In this document: piece after piece, positions 15,834-22,162 of the stretch | Numbering within the stretch: the stretch's first letter is position 1 | Layout of the letters: the number at the start of each line of letters is the position of its first letter | Virus record (IMG/VR): IMGVR_UViG_3300017776_000218 | Coordinates: 1 to 22,467 of that record | DNA: 22,467 nt | Strand: one strand, 5' to 3' | From: a virus | Translations under genes and position numbers: made by a program | The notes under the pieces: model-generated | Told to the model about the DNA's origin: nothing | Database searches by the model: none | What the model saw: the letters and a program-made list of their open reading frames with translations, nothing else

Positions 15834-16209
15834 GATAATCACGATAGGTACGTTAGTTACTTTTGGTGCGTCTGCGCACGAGATGACCCCAGCCTATCCA
15901 GAAGTAAAGATGTCCCACGTTAAAAACGTAGTTAAGGTAGAGATGTCTCTTTTTAATTCAAGAGAAGAGATACAGTATTATCAGGTTGATTTGTTTGATT
16001 TAAACTGGATGCCTATACCTTTTTCTACGCCATATAAAATTATGAAAGTTGACTATAAAGAACATAAATCTTTTGATGTCTACATAAGAAAGAGAGATTT
16101 ACCCGAAGCAGTCTTTCTATGCACAACCTCAAAAGTAAGAAAGACTAATGTATCTAGGACACTTGTTTCTTCTACGATATGCTCAAGGCTAGATGGAGAA
16201 CCTGCATGA
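15823..16209 (+). CDS. Exported single-domain beta protein, chaperone-like
   Basis: An open frame runs through here, but its first ATG (15721) lies deep in the preceding gene. A TTG at 15823 gives 128 residues with a textbook signal peptide, MLSRIITIGTLVTFGASA|HE, so I use it; AGG about ten bases upstream is a modest ribosome site. The mature protein has strands VVKVEMSLFNSREEIQYYQV and DLFDLNWMPIPFSTPYKIMK, then a KSFDVYIRKRDLP edge strand and two Cys. That order recalls the first immunoglobulin-like domain of periplasmic fimbrial chaperones, including the Pro-rich middle and the late leucine-proline turn. It follows the fimbrin-like gene with overlap. The chaperone function is inference. 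Confidence 0.65.
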   Translation: MLSRIITIGTLVTFGASAHEMTPAYPEVKMSHVKNVVKVEMSLFNSREEIQYYQVDLFDLNWMPIPFSTPYKIMKVDYKEHKSFDVYIRKRDLPEAVFLCTTSKVRKTNVSRTLVSSTICSRLDGEPA

Positions 16210-16604
16210 GATTAGTAGTAGCTCTTTGTTTGTTATCTAGTTCTGTTGTAGCCGACAACAGCTCACTTTCTCTTGCTTTGCCCAACCCGCCCATGAACTA
16301 TCAGTCGGATTCGTTTTCTACAGGTAATACGCGTTGCAGTAACGCTGTGGGTGGAGGTGTAAACCTAGAGTATGGCGTAACGGGTGTTCTTTCTGGATTG
16401 AATACAATGAATAAAGGTAAGGATATAGGTGTGTATGCTCGTATTGTTATACCGCTTGATAAACCAAAGGCTCGTATTAACTGTGATGATCTTTACCAGA
16501 TAGAGTTAACACAGCGTCGTTTAGAGATACAAAAGTTACGAGACGAGCTAGAAGCACTGAAGAACTTACAAAATGCTGGCGGCGAGATGGAGTTTGAAAA
16601 CTAA
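16206..16604 (+). CDS. Exported protein with C-terminal coiled coil
   Basis: ATG 16206 is preferred over 16179 because it has GGAG seven bases upstream, overlaps the previous stop as ATGA, and starts a signal peptide MRLVVALCLLSSSVVA|DNSS. The 132-residue product has a central block FSTGNTRCSNAVGGGVNLEY and then KDIGVYARIVIPL, two Cys (in TRCSN and INCDD) that may pair, and a C-terminal helix IELTQRRLEIQKLRDELEAL. A periplasmic coiled coil could give oligomers. I recall the family in many marine phages close to lysis genes; function unknown. It could be a cell-envelope disrupting protein, an outer spanin-like partner, or a structural protein. Confidence 0.68.
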   Translation: MRLVVALCLLSSSVVADNSSLSLALPNPPMNYQSDSFSTGNTRCSNAVGGGVNLEYGVTGVLSGLNTMNKGKDIGVYARIVIPLDKPKARINCDDLYQIELTQRRLEIQKLRDELEALKNLQNAGGEMEFEN

Positions 16605-17113
16605 TGGATACTACCAAGATAGCAGATAATATAGATGGGCTTGCAGATCGTGAGTTTAAGACAGGTGGCATGAAGTTGTCGTTTGGCTCTATCGTAGCTA
16701 TATTTGCGTTCTTATCTACAGTTGTAGGTGGGCTATATGGTGGGTTTGTTATGTACCAAAAGATAGAAGAGGTCGCGGGGCTAGACCTAGGTGCTTACCA
16801 ACAAGCGATGGATGTTATGGATGCAAAAGTCACGGGTATTGCGGAAAAGGTAGAAGAATCCGTAGAATATAGTCGTGACATTAAGAACGGATTACGTTCG
16901 GACATATTGAGCATTGAGAAGCAGACGGATCGTGTGGAGGACATGGTACGTGAATCTGAAGACAAAGTGCGTAAGATGATAGACAACGCAGAAGTTCGCT
17001 TTGAAAATCAACGAGAACGTGTTAGAGTTTCGCAAAGTGGCGATATGAAAGAACTTGAAGATAAGTTAATGGATAAACTACAAAGGGCGTTAGACAACCC
17101 CCTTGCTGATTAG
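16604..17113 (+). CDS. Membrane-anchored coiled-coil protein
   Basis: This 169-residue protein has a soluble N-terminus (1-24), one membrane segment at about 25-50 (MKLSFGSIVAIFAFLSTVVG then GLYGGFVMY), and a long charged coiled coil to the end (EKVEESVEYSRDIKNGLRSD onward). Its start overlaps the preceding stop (TAATG). An inner-membrane spanin has this layout when the coiled coil faces the periplasm, and the gene is close to the holin and endolysin. Against that, it has an unusually long cytoplasmic lead, and no clear outer spanin lipoprotein is encoded nearby. I call it lysis-region membrane protein of unknown function. Confidence 0.65.
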   Translation: MDTTKIADNIDGLADREFKTGGMKLSFGSIVAIFAFLSTVVGGLYGGFVMYQKIEEVAGLDLGAYQQAMDVMDAKVTGIAEKVEESVEYSRDIKNGLRSDILSIEKQTDRVEDMVRESEDKVRKMIDNAEVRFENQRERVRVSQSGDMKELEDKLMDKLQRALDNPLAD

Positions 17114-17122
17114 GAGACTAAT

Positions 17123-17446
17123 ATGACTGAGTTTGAAAAAGCTGATGTAGACGGTAACGGTTCGATAGATCAAGCCGAATGGGATCGCATGGCGTTCGAA
17201 GATAAACGTTTAAAAATGCTAGATGACGATGCGCAAAGAGACGCTCAACGCAAGATGGCATGGTTCGCTTTGTTTGGTATGCTACTATACCCACTGTCTA
17301 TAATTATTTGTAACTTGGCTAATCTTGATGAAGCCATGAACTCACTAGCTTCTATTGCTGGTGTGTATTTTGTTTCTGTAGCTGCTATCGTTGCCGCCTT
17401 CTATGGTAAGGAAGCCTACACAAAAGGAAAGGCGAATAACGAATGA
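17123..17446 (+). CDS. EF-hand membrane protein in the lysis module
   Basis: This 107-residue protein carries a canonical EF-hand loop at residues 8-19 (DVDGNGSIDQAE): Asp8, Asp10, Asn12, Ser14, Asp16 and Glu19 are the expected calcium ligands. After a charged helix come two membrane segments at about 45-64 (MAWFALFGMLLYPLSIIICN) and 75-94. AGGAG sits upstream, and the gene overlaps the holin gene by ATGA. A calcium-binding domain joined to a holin-sized membrane protein suggests a possible holin partner or an ion-sensing regulator, but a single EF-hand without a partner is unusual. I recall such EF-hand membrane genes in marine phages; function unproven. Confidence 0.72.
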   Translation: MTEFEKADVDGNGSIDQAEWDRMAFEDKRLKMLDDDAQRDAQRKMAWFALFGMLLYPLSIIICNLANLDEAMNSLASIAGVYFVSVAAIVAAFYGKEAYTKGKANNE

Positions 17447-17847
17447 TGAGTCTTGTAAGCAATCTAGTAGGACCTGTTACTGGGCTATTAGACAAAGTTA
17501 TTGAGGACAAAGATCAAAAGGCTAAGTTAGCCCATGAGATTGCTACGATGTCCGATAATCATGCCCAGCAGGCGCTAATGGGGCAATTAGAAATAAACAA
17601 AGCTGAAGCTGCATCAGGTTCTTTATTTAAAGGCGGATGGCGACCATTTATAGGTTGGGTGTGCGGTGTTGCTTTTGCTTATCATTTTGTATTGCAGCCA
17701 CTAATTGTTTTTGGTGTAACTGCCGCTGGTGTTGATATACCTGCTTTGCCAGAGTTTGATATGGGCAGTTTGATGACTGTGATGATGGGAATGCTCGGTT
17801 TGGGCGGACTCCGCAGCTACGAGAAAAAACAAGGAATTACGAAATGA
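17443..17847 (+). CDS. Holin (three-TM family)
   Basis: This 134-residue protein matches, from memory, the phage and gene-transfer-agent holin family called Holin of 3TMs. It has an N-terminal amphipathic helix with a hydrophobic start (MSLVSNLVGPVTGLLDKVIE), a long charged helix, the signature block GSLFKGGWRPFIGWVCGVAF, a second segment (FVLQPLIVFGVTAAGV), and a third (LMTVMMGMLGLGGLRSYEKK). The arrangement next to the endolysin gene, overlapping it by ATGA, supports the call. It should form the pore that times lysis and lets the muramidase reach the wall. Confidence 0.88.
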   Translation: MMSLVSNLVGPVTGLLDKVIEDKDQKAKLAHEIATMSDNHAQQALMGQLEINKAEAASGSLFKGGWRPFIGWVCGVAFAYHFVLQPLIVFGVTAAGVDIPALPEFDMGSLMTVMMGMLGLGGLRSYEKKQGITK

Positions 17848-18353
17848 AAGAGAACTTTGATAAATGCTTAAAAATGCTTCTTGCTCACGAAGGAGGATTC
17901 GTAAATCATCCCAAAGATCCCGGAGGTATCACAAATTTGGGAGTTACCAAAAAAGTGTACGATGAGTGGACTGGTCGTGAGTCTACAGAGCAAGAAATGC
18001 GTGACTTAACACCCGAAGATGTGGCTCCTATATATAAAAAGAACTACTGGGATCGAGTCAAAGGAGATTCACTTCCATCTGGTTTGGACTGGGCCTGTTT
18101 CGATTGGGCCGTGAATTCCGGATCGGGTAGACCTGCAAAAGCTGTGCAACGTGCAGTTGGAGCTACGGCAGATGGGGCTATAGGGCCAGCTACGCTAGGG
18201 CTTATTATGGAAAAAGACCCTAAATTTATTATTGAGTATGTTCATGATGTAAGGCAAGATTTCTATAAAAGTTTAAAAACATTTGAAACGTTTGGACGTG
18301 GATGGACTCGTAGAAATAAAGAGACTTTGCATCAAGCTTTAGAGATGTTGTAA
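17844..18353 (+). CDS. Endolysin, GH108 N-acetylmuramidase
   Basis: This 169-residue protein has the N-terminal signature of glycoside hydrolase family 108: EGGFVNHPKDPGGITNLGVT at residues 16-35, with Glu16 as the expected catalytic residue. A second block with NYWDRVKGDSLPSGLDWACF follows, then DGAIGPATLGLI and a C-terminal peptidoglycan-binding-3-like segment. The length matches the short lysozymes of this family. It hydrolyses the beta-1,4 bond between N-acetylmuramic acid and N-acetylglucosamine in the cell wall at the end of infection. It has no signal peptide, so it depends on the holin just upstream. A terminator hairpin follows. Confidence 0.92.
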   Translation: MKENFDKCLKMLLAHEGGFVNHPKDPGGITNLGVTKKVYDEWTGRESTEQEMRDLTPEDVAPIYKKNYWDRVKGDSLPSGLDWACFDWAVNSGSGRPAKAVQRAVGATADGAIGPATLGLIMEKDPKFIIEYVHDVRQDFYKSLKTFETFGRGWTRRNKETLHQALEML

Positions 18354-18395
18354 TTTGTTCGGATTATTTTTAAAAAATTAATTAAAAAAACAATT

Positions 18396-18434
18396 GTTCG
18401 GTTTAAAGCTTACTCTAGCATAAGCCGAACTTTT
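18396..18434 (+). terminator. Terminator-like hairpin after the endolysin gene
   Basis: A 10-bp stem pairs GTTCGGTTTA (18396-18405) with TAAGCCGAAC (18421-18430), with one G-U pair and a 15-base loop, followed by TTTT. TTGTTCGG also occurs just after the endolysin stop (18355-18362), so an alternative, longer pairing with CCGAAC is possible. The spacer between the two copies is A/T only over about 28 bases. Confidence 0.7.
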
Positions 18435-18443
18435 GTGTATAAT
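18435..18443 (+). promoter_or_regulatory. Candidate promoter before the nozzle gene
   Basis: TATAAT at 18438-18443, preceded by TGTG, starts four bases after the hairpin's T run and lies about 20 bases before the ATG at 18464. There is no clear -35. The same TGTGTAT then TAAT wording appears at 3514-3526 after the other strong terminator. Confidence 0.4.
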
Positions 18444-18463
18444 CCACCTAACAGGAGCTGCCG

Positions 18464-20587
18464 ATGACGTTACAAAAACTTCAATTTCGCCCCGGTGCAA
18501 ACCGCGAAACTACGTCTTATAGTAACGAAGGCGGTTGGTTCGACATGGACAAGGTTCGTTTTAGGTTTGGTTTTCCAGAAAAAATTGGAGGTTGGATAAA
18601 GCAATCTAGTAATGCTTTTCTTGGAACGTGTCGCGCTCTTCATCCTTGGCTTACTGTAGGTGGTACAAACTATCTTGGAGTTGGAACTCACCTAAAGTAT
18701 TATATAAATCAAGGTGGAGCCTACAACGATATTACGCCTATTAGAGCAACAACTGCTGCTGGCGATGTGACATTTTCAGCTAATGCAACAACACTCAACG
18801 AAACTTTATCAGCTATAGACACAACAATAACTGTAGCTTCAGCTTCAGGATTTCCATCTTTTGGCATTATAAAAATAGATTCTGAACATATTACTTTTGC
18901 GGGTCTTAATGGAAACAACCTTATAGGTTGTGTTAGAGGTGCAGATGGTACTACAGCAACCACTCATTCGTCAGGTGCCGCTGTTACTATGTCTACTATA
19001 ATAGTAACAGATACAAATCATGGCGCTTTAGTTAATGATTTTGTTACAATTTCTGGTGCAGCAAGTCTTGGAGGACTTATAACAGCCAACGTTCTTAACC
19101 AAGAGTATCAAATTACAGGCGTTATAAATGATGATAGCTATCAAATTGATGTTCGTGAAGTTTCTGATATTCAAAGTATTACTACTACAACTGGACTAAA
19201 CCCAACTTATGTATTTTCCAATTCTTCAGATACTGGCAATGGCGGTGGTTCTGTTGTTGGCACTTATCAAATTAATACTGGCCTAGATACAACTATTGCT
19301 GGAAATGGTTGGAGTGCAGGTACTTACAGCCGTGGGACTTGGGGTTCAGGCGCAAACTTATCTGCTTCTGGTCAAACTCTTCGAATATGGTCACATGATA
19401 ACTTTGGTGAAGACTTAATCATTAACGTTCGAGATGGAGATATATTCTATTGGGATAGCTCTACAAGCTCTGGAACTCCATTTTCAAGAGCTGTTGAGCT
19501 TGCTAGTTTAGCTGGATCAAATAAAGCGCCTATAATAGCAAAGCAAGTTCTCGTATCCGACAGAGACAGGCATGTAATTGCATTTGGTTGCGATTCCGAA
19601 ACAAACCCCGGAGTACAAGACCCTCTACTAATTAGGTTCTCTGATCAAGAAAATATTCTTGAATGGCAATCACTTGTAACAAATACTGCTGGTGATTTGC
19701 GTATTGGCTCAGGTTCAAAAATTGTTACTGCTGTAGAGACAAGACAACAAGTTCTAGTATTTACTGACGTTTCTTTACACGCAATGCAATACTTAGGGCC
19801 GCCATTTACATTTGGAATTAACGCTATTTCTGAAAATATTACAATTGCAAGCCCACTTGCAGCTATTGCTGTTGAAGATAATGTATTCTGGATGGGTGCA
19901 GAAGAGTTCTATGTGTACGGCGGTGCCGTTCAAAGACTTCCATGCTCAGTAAGAGATTATGTGTTTTCAAACATTAATAACGATCAGATAGAAAAAGTTA
20001 CCGCTTCCCTTAACTCTGCATTTTCTGAAGTAACTTGGTATTATCCTTCTGCTTCTAGCTCTGAAAATGACAGCTATGTAACATATAATTACGATCAAAA
20101 AATATGGTATTATGGAACTCTATCAAGAACTGTGTGGTTAGATCGCGGTGTAAACGCAGAACCTATAGCTGCTGGTGCAGATCATTATCTATATTTACAC
20201 GAAATTGGCTTTGATGATGGAAGCACAAGCCCAGCTACAGCGATTTCATCATACATTGAAAGCAGTCAAATGGACTTAGGTGATGGTGAGCAGTTTGCGT
20301 TTATGCGTAGATTAATACCAGATATGACCTTTAGAAACTCTACAGCACCAGTACCAAGTGCCACTATGACGCTTAAAGTTAGGAATTTTCCCGGCGGAAA
20401 CTATTTAGACTCTAATGCAAATACAATTACAAAAACAGCCAGTGTTCCCGTAGAGCAATTTACAGAACAGGTATTTGTTCGGCTTAGGGGCAGATCGTTT
20501 GCTTTTAGAATTGAAAGCGAAGATACTGGTGTAGCTTGGAGATTAGGCTCTCCAAGAGTAGACATTAGACCTGATGGGAGACGGTAA
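18464..20587 (+). CDS. Nozzle-like tail structural protein with inserted domains
   Basis: This 707-residue protein begins MTLQKLQFRPGANRETTSYS, then NEGGWFDMDKVRFRFGFPEK and IGGW, a signature I recall as one of the most common structural proteins of marine short-tailed phages. Repeated strand blocks over the rest (for example PAAL-like LLIRFSDQENILEWQ and AVEDNVFWMGAEEFYVYGG) suggest a beta-propeller, as in P22 gp10 and T7 gp12 nozzles. Two modules interrupt it. Residues about 113-177 carry SGFPSFGIIKIDSEHITFAG and GCVRGADGTTATTHSSGAAV, a phage surface module. Residues about 178-250 (TDTNHGALVNDFVTISGAAS) resemble the FCCH-type beta module. It likely closes the tail and carries host-contact decorations. 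Confidence 0.72.
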   Translation: MTLQKLQFRPGANRETTSYSNEGGWFDMDKVRFRFGFPEKIGGWIKQSSNAFLGTCRALHPWLTVGGTNYLGVGTHLKYYINQGGAYNDITPIRATTAAGDVTFSANATTLNETLSAIDTTITVASASGFPSFGIIKIDSEHITFAGLNGNNLIGCVRGADGTTATTHSSGAAVTMSTIIVTDTNHGALVNDFVTISGAASLGGLITANVLNQEYQITGVINDDSYQIDVREVSDIQSITTTTGLNPTYVFSNSSDTGNGGGSVVGTYQINTGLDTTIAGNGWSAGTYSRGTWGSGANLSASGQTLRIWSHDNFGEDLIINVRDGDIFYWDSSTSSGTPFSRAVELASLAGSNKAPIIAKQVLVSDRDRHVIAFGCDSETNPGVQDPLLIRFSDQENILEWQSLVTNTAGDLRIGSGSKIVTAVETRQQVLVFTDVSLHAMQYLGPPFTFGINAISENITIASPLAAIAVEDNVFWMGAEEFYVYGGAVQRLPCSVRDYVFSNINNDQIEKVTASLNSAFSEVTWYYPSASSSENDSYVTYNYDQKIWYYGTLSRTVWLDRGVNAEPIAAGADHYLYLHEIGFDDGSTSPATAISSYIESSQMDLGDGEQFAFMRRLIPDMTFRNSTAPVPSATMTLKVRNFPGGNYLDSNANTITKTASVPVEQFTEQVFVRLRGRSFAFRIESEDTGVAWRLGSPRVDIRPDGRR

Positions 20588-20883
20588 TGTCTCGTAATTT
20601 AAACTTACCATTTTTTCCCATACCACCAGATGAGTATGACCAAAGATATTTTGCAGAAGTTTTACGTTCATACTCTACATACATGCAAAACATGCAAAAT
20701 CCGGGTGAAGGGCGTAATACCTTTACAGTATTTACAAATTTGCAAACAGACGATTCAGGATTAGAAGTTGGAAGTGTCTTTGAACATAATGGGCAATTAC
20801 GTGTTCCTGTAGGAAATATACCTTATGTTAGAGGTTCTTCTGCAACAGGACAAGTAGGAGAGGTAGCGGTGACTATATCATGA
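20587..20883 (+). CDS. Small structural protein, nozzle-adjacent
   Basis: This 98-residue protein starts MSRNLNLPFFPIPPDEYDQR, with an aromatic, Pro-rich N-terminus, then a helix LRSYSTYMQNMQNPGEG and a beta C-terminus (SGLEVGSVFEHNGQLRVPVG) ending TGQVGEVAVTIS. The last 12 residues are close to those of the protein ending at 6285. It overlaps the nozzle gene by one base (TAATG) and the next gene by ATGA, so it is made together with both. Function not known; a tail-tip or nozzle accessory is likely from position. Confidence 0.7.
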   Translation: MSRNLNLPFFPIPPDEYDQRYFAEVLRSYSTYMQNMQNPGEGRNTFTVFTNLQTDDSGLEVGSVFEHNGQLRVPVGNIPYVRGSSATGQVGEVAVTIS

Positions 20884-21110
20884 GCGATACAATTATTACA
20901 ATGGATGACGGTTCAACATGGAAGCCGGCAACTAGCGTAGACGTAGTTTCTTGCGCAAATTGCGAAAATAAGGTAGACACACCTGAAGAGATTGCGTCTT
21001 ACCCAGACGGTAACTGTCCAGATTGCGGTGAAAGCTGGACTGGAACAGAAGAAAGAAGCACAAATATTAAAGTTACGGCCCCTGAAGGAATTTCTGGGTC
21101 AACGCTCTAG
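20880..21110 (+). CDS. Small zinc-ribbon protein
   Basis: This 76-residue acidic protein has two CxxC pairs (Cys25/Cys28 in CANC and Cys46/Cys49 in CPDC) separated by 17 residues, the arrangement of a zinc ribbon. The sequence around them (ENKVDTPEEIASYPDGNCPD) shows the usual loop and knuckle. The rest is flexible. Zinc ribbons of this size bind nucleic acid or protein. It lies in the tail gene block and overlaps the previous gene by ATGA, so it may be a virion or assembly component rather than a regulator. Metal binding is strongly suggested; the partner is unknown. Confidence 0.75.
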   Translation: MSDTIITMDDGSTWKPATSVDVVSCANCENKVDTPEEIASYPDGNCPDCGESWTGTEERSTNIKVTAPEGISGSTL

Positions 21111-21163
21111 TATTTTAAATAAATATTTGGTAACTTATATATATTAAGTATGAGGTTAGTATA

Positions 21164-22162
21164 ATGCAGAACATGGCTAGATACGGTAGAAACGGCGATA
21201 CTACTATGGGACACCTAACTCCGGGTGAAACAATTGTCCCTCAACAGGTACTCCAAAGTAACCCACAATTAGCTCGTGGCCTTGGTCGTGCGTTCAAAGA
21301 TGTAGGTGCTGACCCTCGGAGATACGTTGTTGGATCAGGTCAAAACAGCATAAACCCCGTAACTGGTAAATCTGAATTCTTCTTAGGTAATTTAATTGGC
21401 GCTATCGTAGGAAACCCTGCAATATCAGGCGCGCTTGGTAATTTAGCATTAAGAAAGATACAAGGAAAAGATGTATCCCTTCGTGACGCTTTAATAGGTG
21501 GTGCCGCAGGTGCTGGTCTTGGAGCTTTATCAGGAGGTGGTACAGGAATATCATTTTTGGACAGCATGATGTCTGGAGGCGATGCTGATAAGGGCGGTGG
21601 AATAATGAACTTATTAACCGGCGGCGGAGCTTCTGGTCCAGATGATGCTATTAAGAATTTAGCTTCTAAAGCTGTAGTTTCTGAAAGCCCTGTAGCAAGA
21701 ACAGAAGGTCTTTTAGGTATAGGTGAAATGTTTGGAACAGACCCTACTAAGGGAATTGGAAGATTTCTTAATACAAAAGCAGGTGAAAGCATAGCTTCTG
21801 GTATTGCAGCTCAGTTAATGGATAGTCTATTTAGTGAAGAAGAAGACCCTGATCCATATGGAAATATGGCTAGGTTTAATAGAGGCGCAGGTCAAGCACC
21901 TGTAACTTTAAGAAGACGCGCTCCGCGTCAACAGACAGACCTTTTATACGCCAATAAGGGCGGTGTAGCTCACTACCCTCGTAGAAATGGTGGTATAATG
22001 CCAAGCGAAGGCTCTGGAACTAAAGATGATGTACCTGCAATGTTGACTGCTGGTGAGTTTGTTATGACCCGTGACGCTGTTAAAGGCGCAGGAAACGGAA
22101 ACTTACAAAGCGGTATAAACAAAATGTACGGCATGATGGATAACTTGGAAAGGAAAGCGTAA
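21164..22162 (+). CDS. Glycine-rich virion protein, possible ejection or tail protein
   Basis: This 332-residue protein has related motifs at both ends: GHLTPGETIVPQQVLQ near the N-terminus and PAMLTAGEFVMTRDAVKGAG near the C-terminus. The (T/S)(P/A)GEFV wording is common in phage tape-measure and tail-tip proteins. In between are two glycine/alanine-rich hydrophobic stretches (FFLGNLIGAIVGNPAISGAL and DALIGGAAGAGLGALSGGGT) that could insert in a membrane, and a basic linker (TLRRRAPRQQ). That mix suggests a protein ejected into the cell envelope with the DNA or part of the tail. GAGG eight bases upstream supports the start. Function is inference; the family is recalled from marine phages as unnamed. 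Confidence 0.65.
   Translation: MQNMARYGRNGDTTMGHLTPGETIVPQQVLQSNPQLARGLGRAFKDVGADPRRYVVGSGQNSINPVTGKSEFFLGNLIGAIVGNPAISGALGNLALRKIQGKDVSLRDALIGGAAGAGLGALSGGGTGISFLDSMMSGGDADKGGGIMNLLTGGGASGPDDAIKNLASKAVVSESPVARTEGLLGIGEMFGTDPTKGIGRFLNTKAGESIASGIAAQLMDSLFSEEEDPDPYGNMARFNRGAGQAPVTLRRRAPRQQTDLLYANKGGVAHYPRRNGGIMPSEGSGTKDDVPAMLTAGEFVMTRDAVKGAGNGNLQSGINKMYGMMDNLERKA

Noticed and set aside
21133-21163. Short palindrome ACTTA...TAAGT and a TATAAT-like run next to the 21164 start
   Set aside because: Arms are only 5 bases in very AT-rich DNA, and the TATAAT-like run overlaps the start codon, so neither supports a promoter or operator.
21340-21792. Antisense frame of 150 codons inside the glycine-rich gene
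   Set aside because: Pro/Ala-rich complement of a glycine-rich coding stretch; no start signal, and the + strand gene is better supported.
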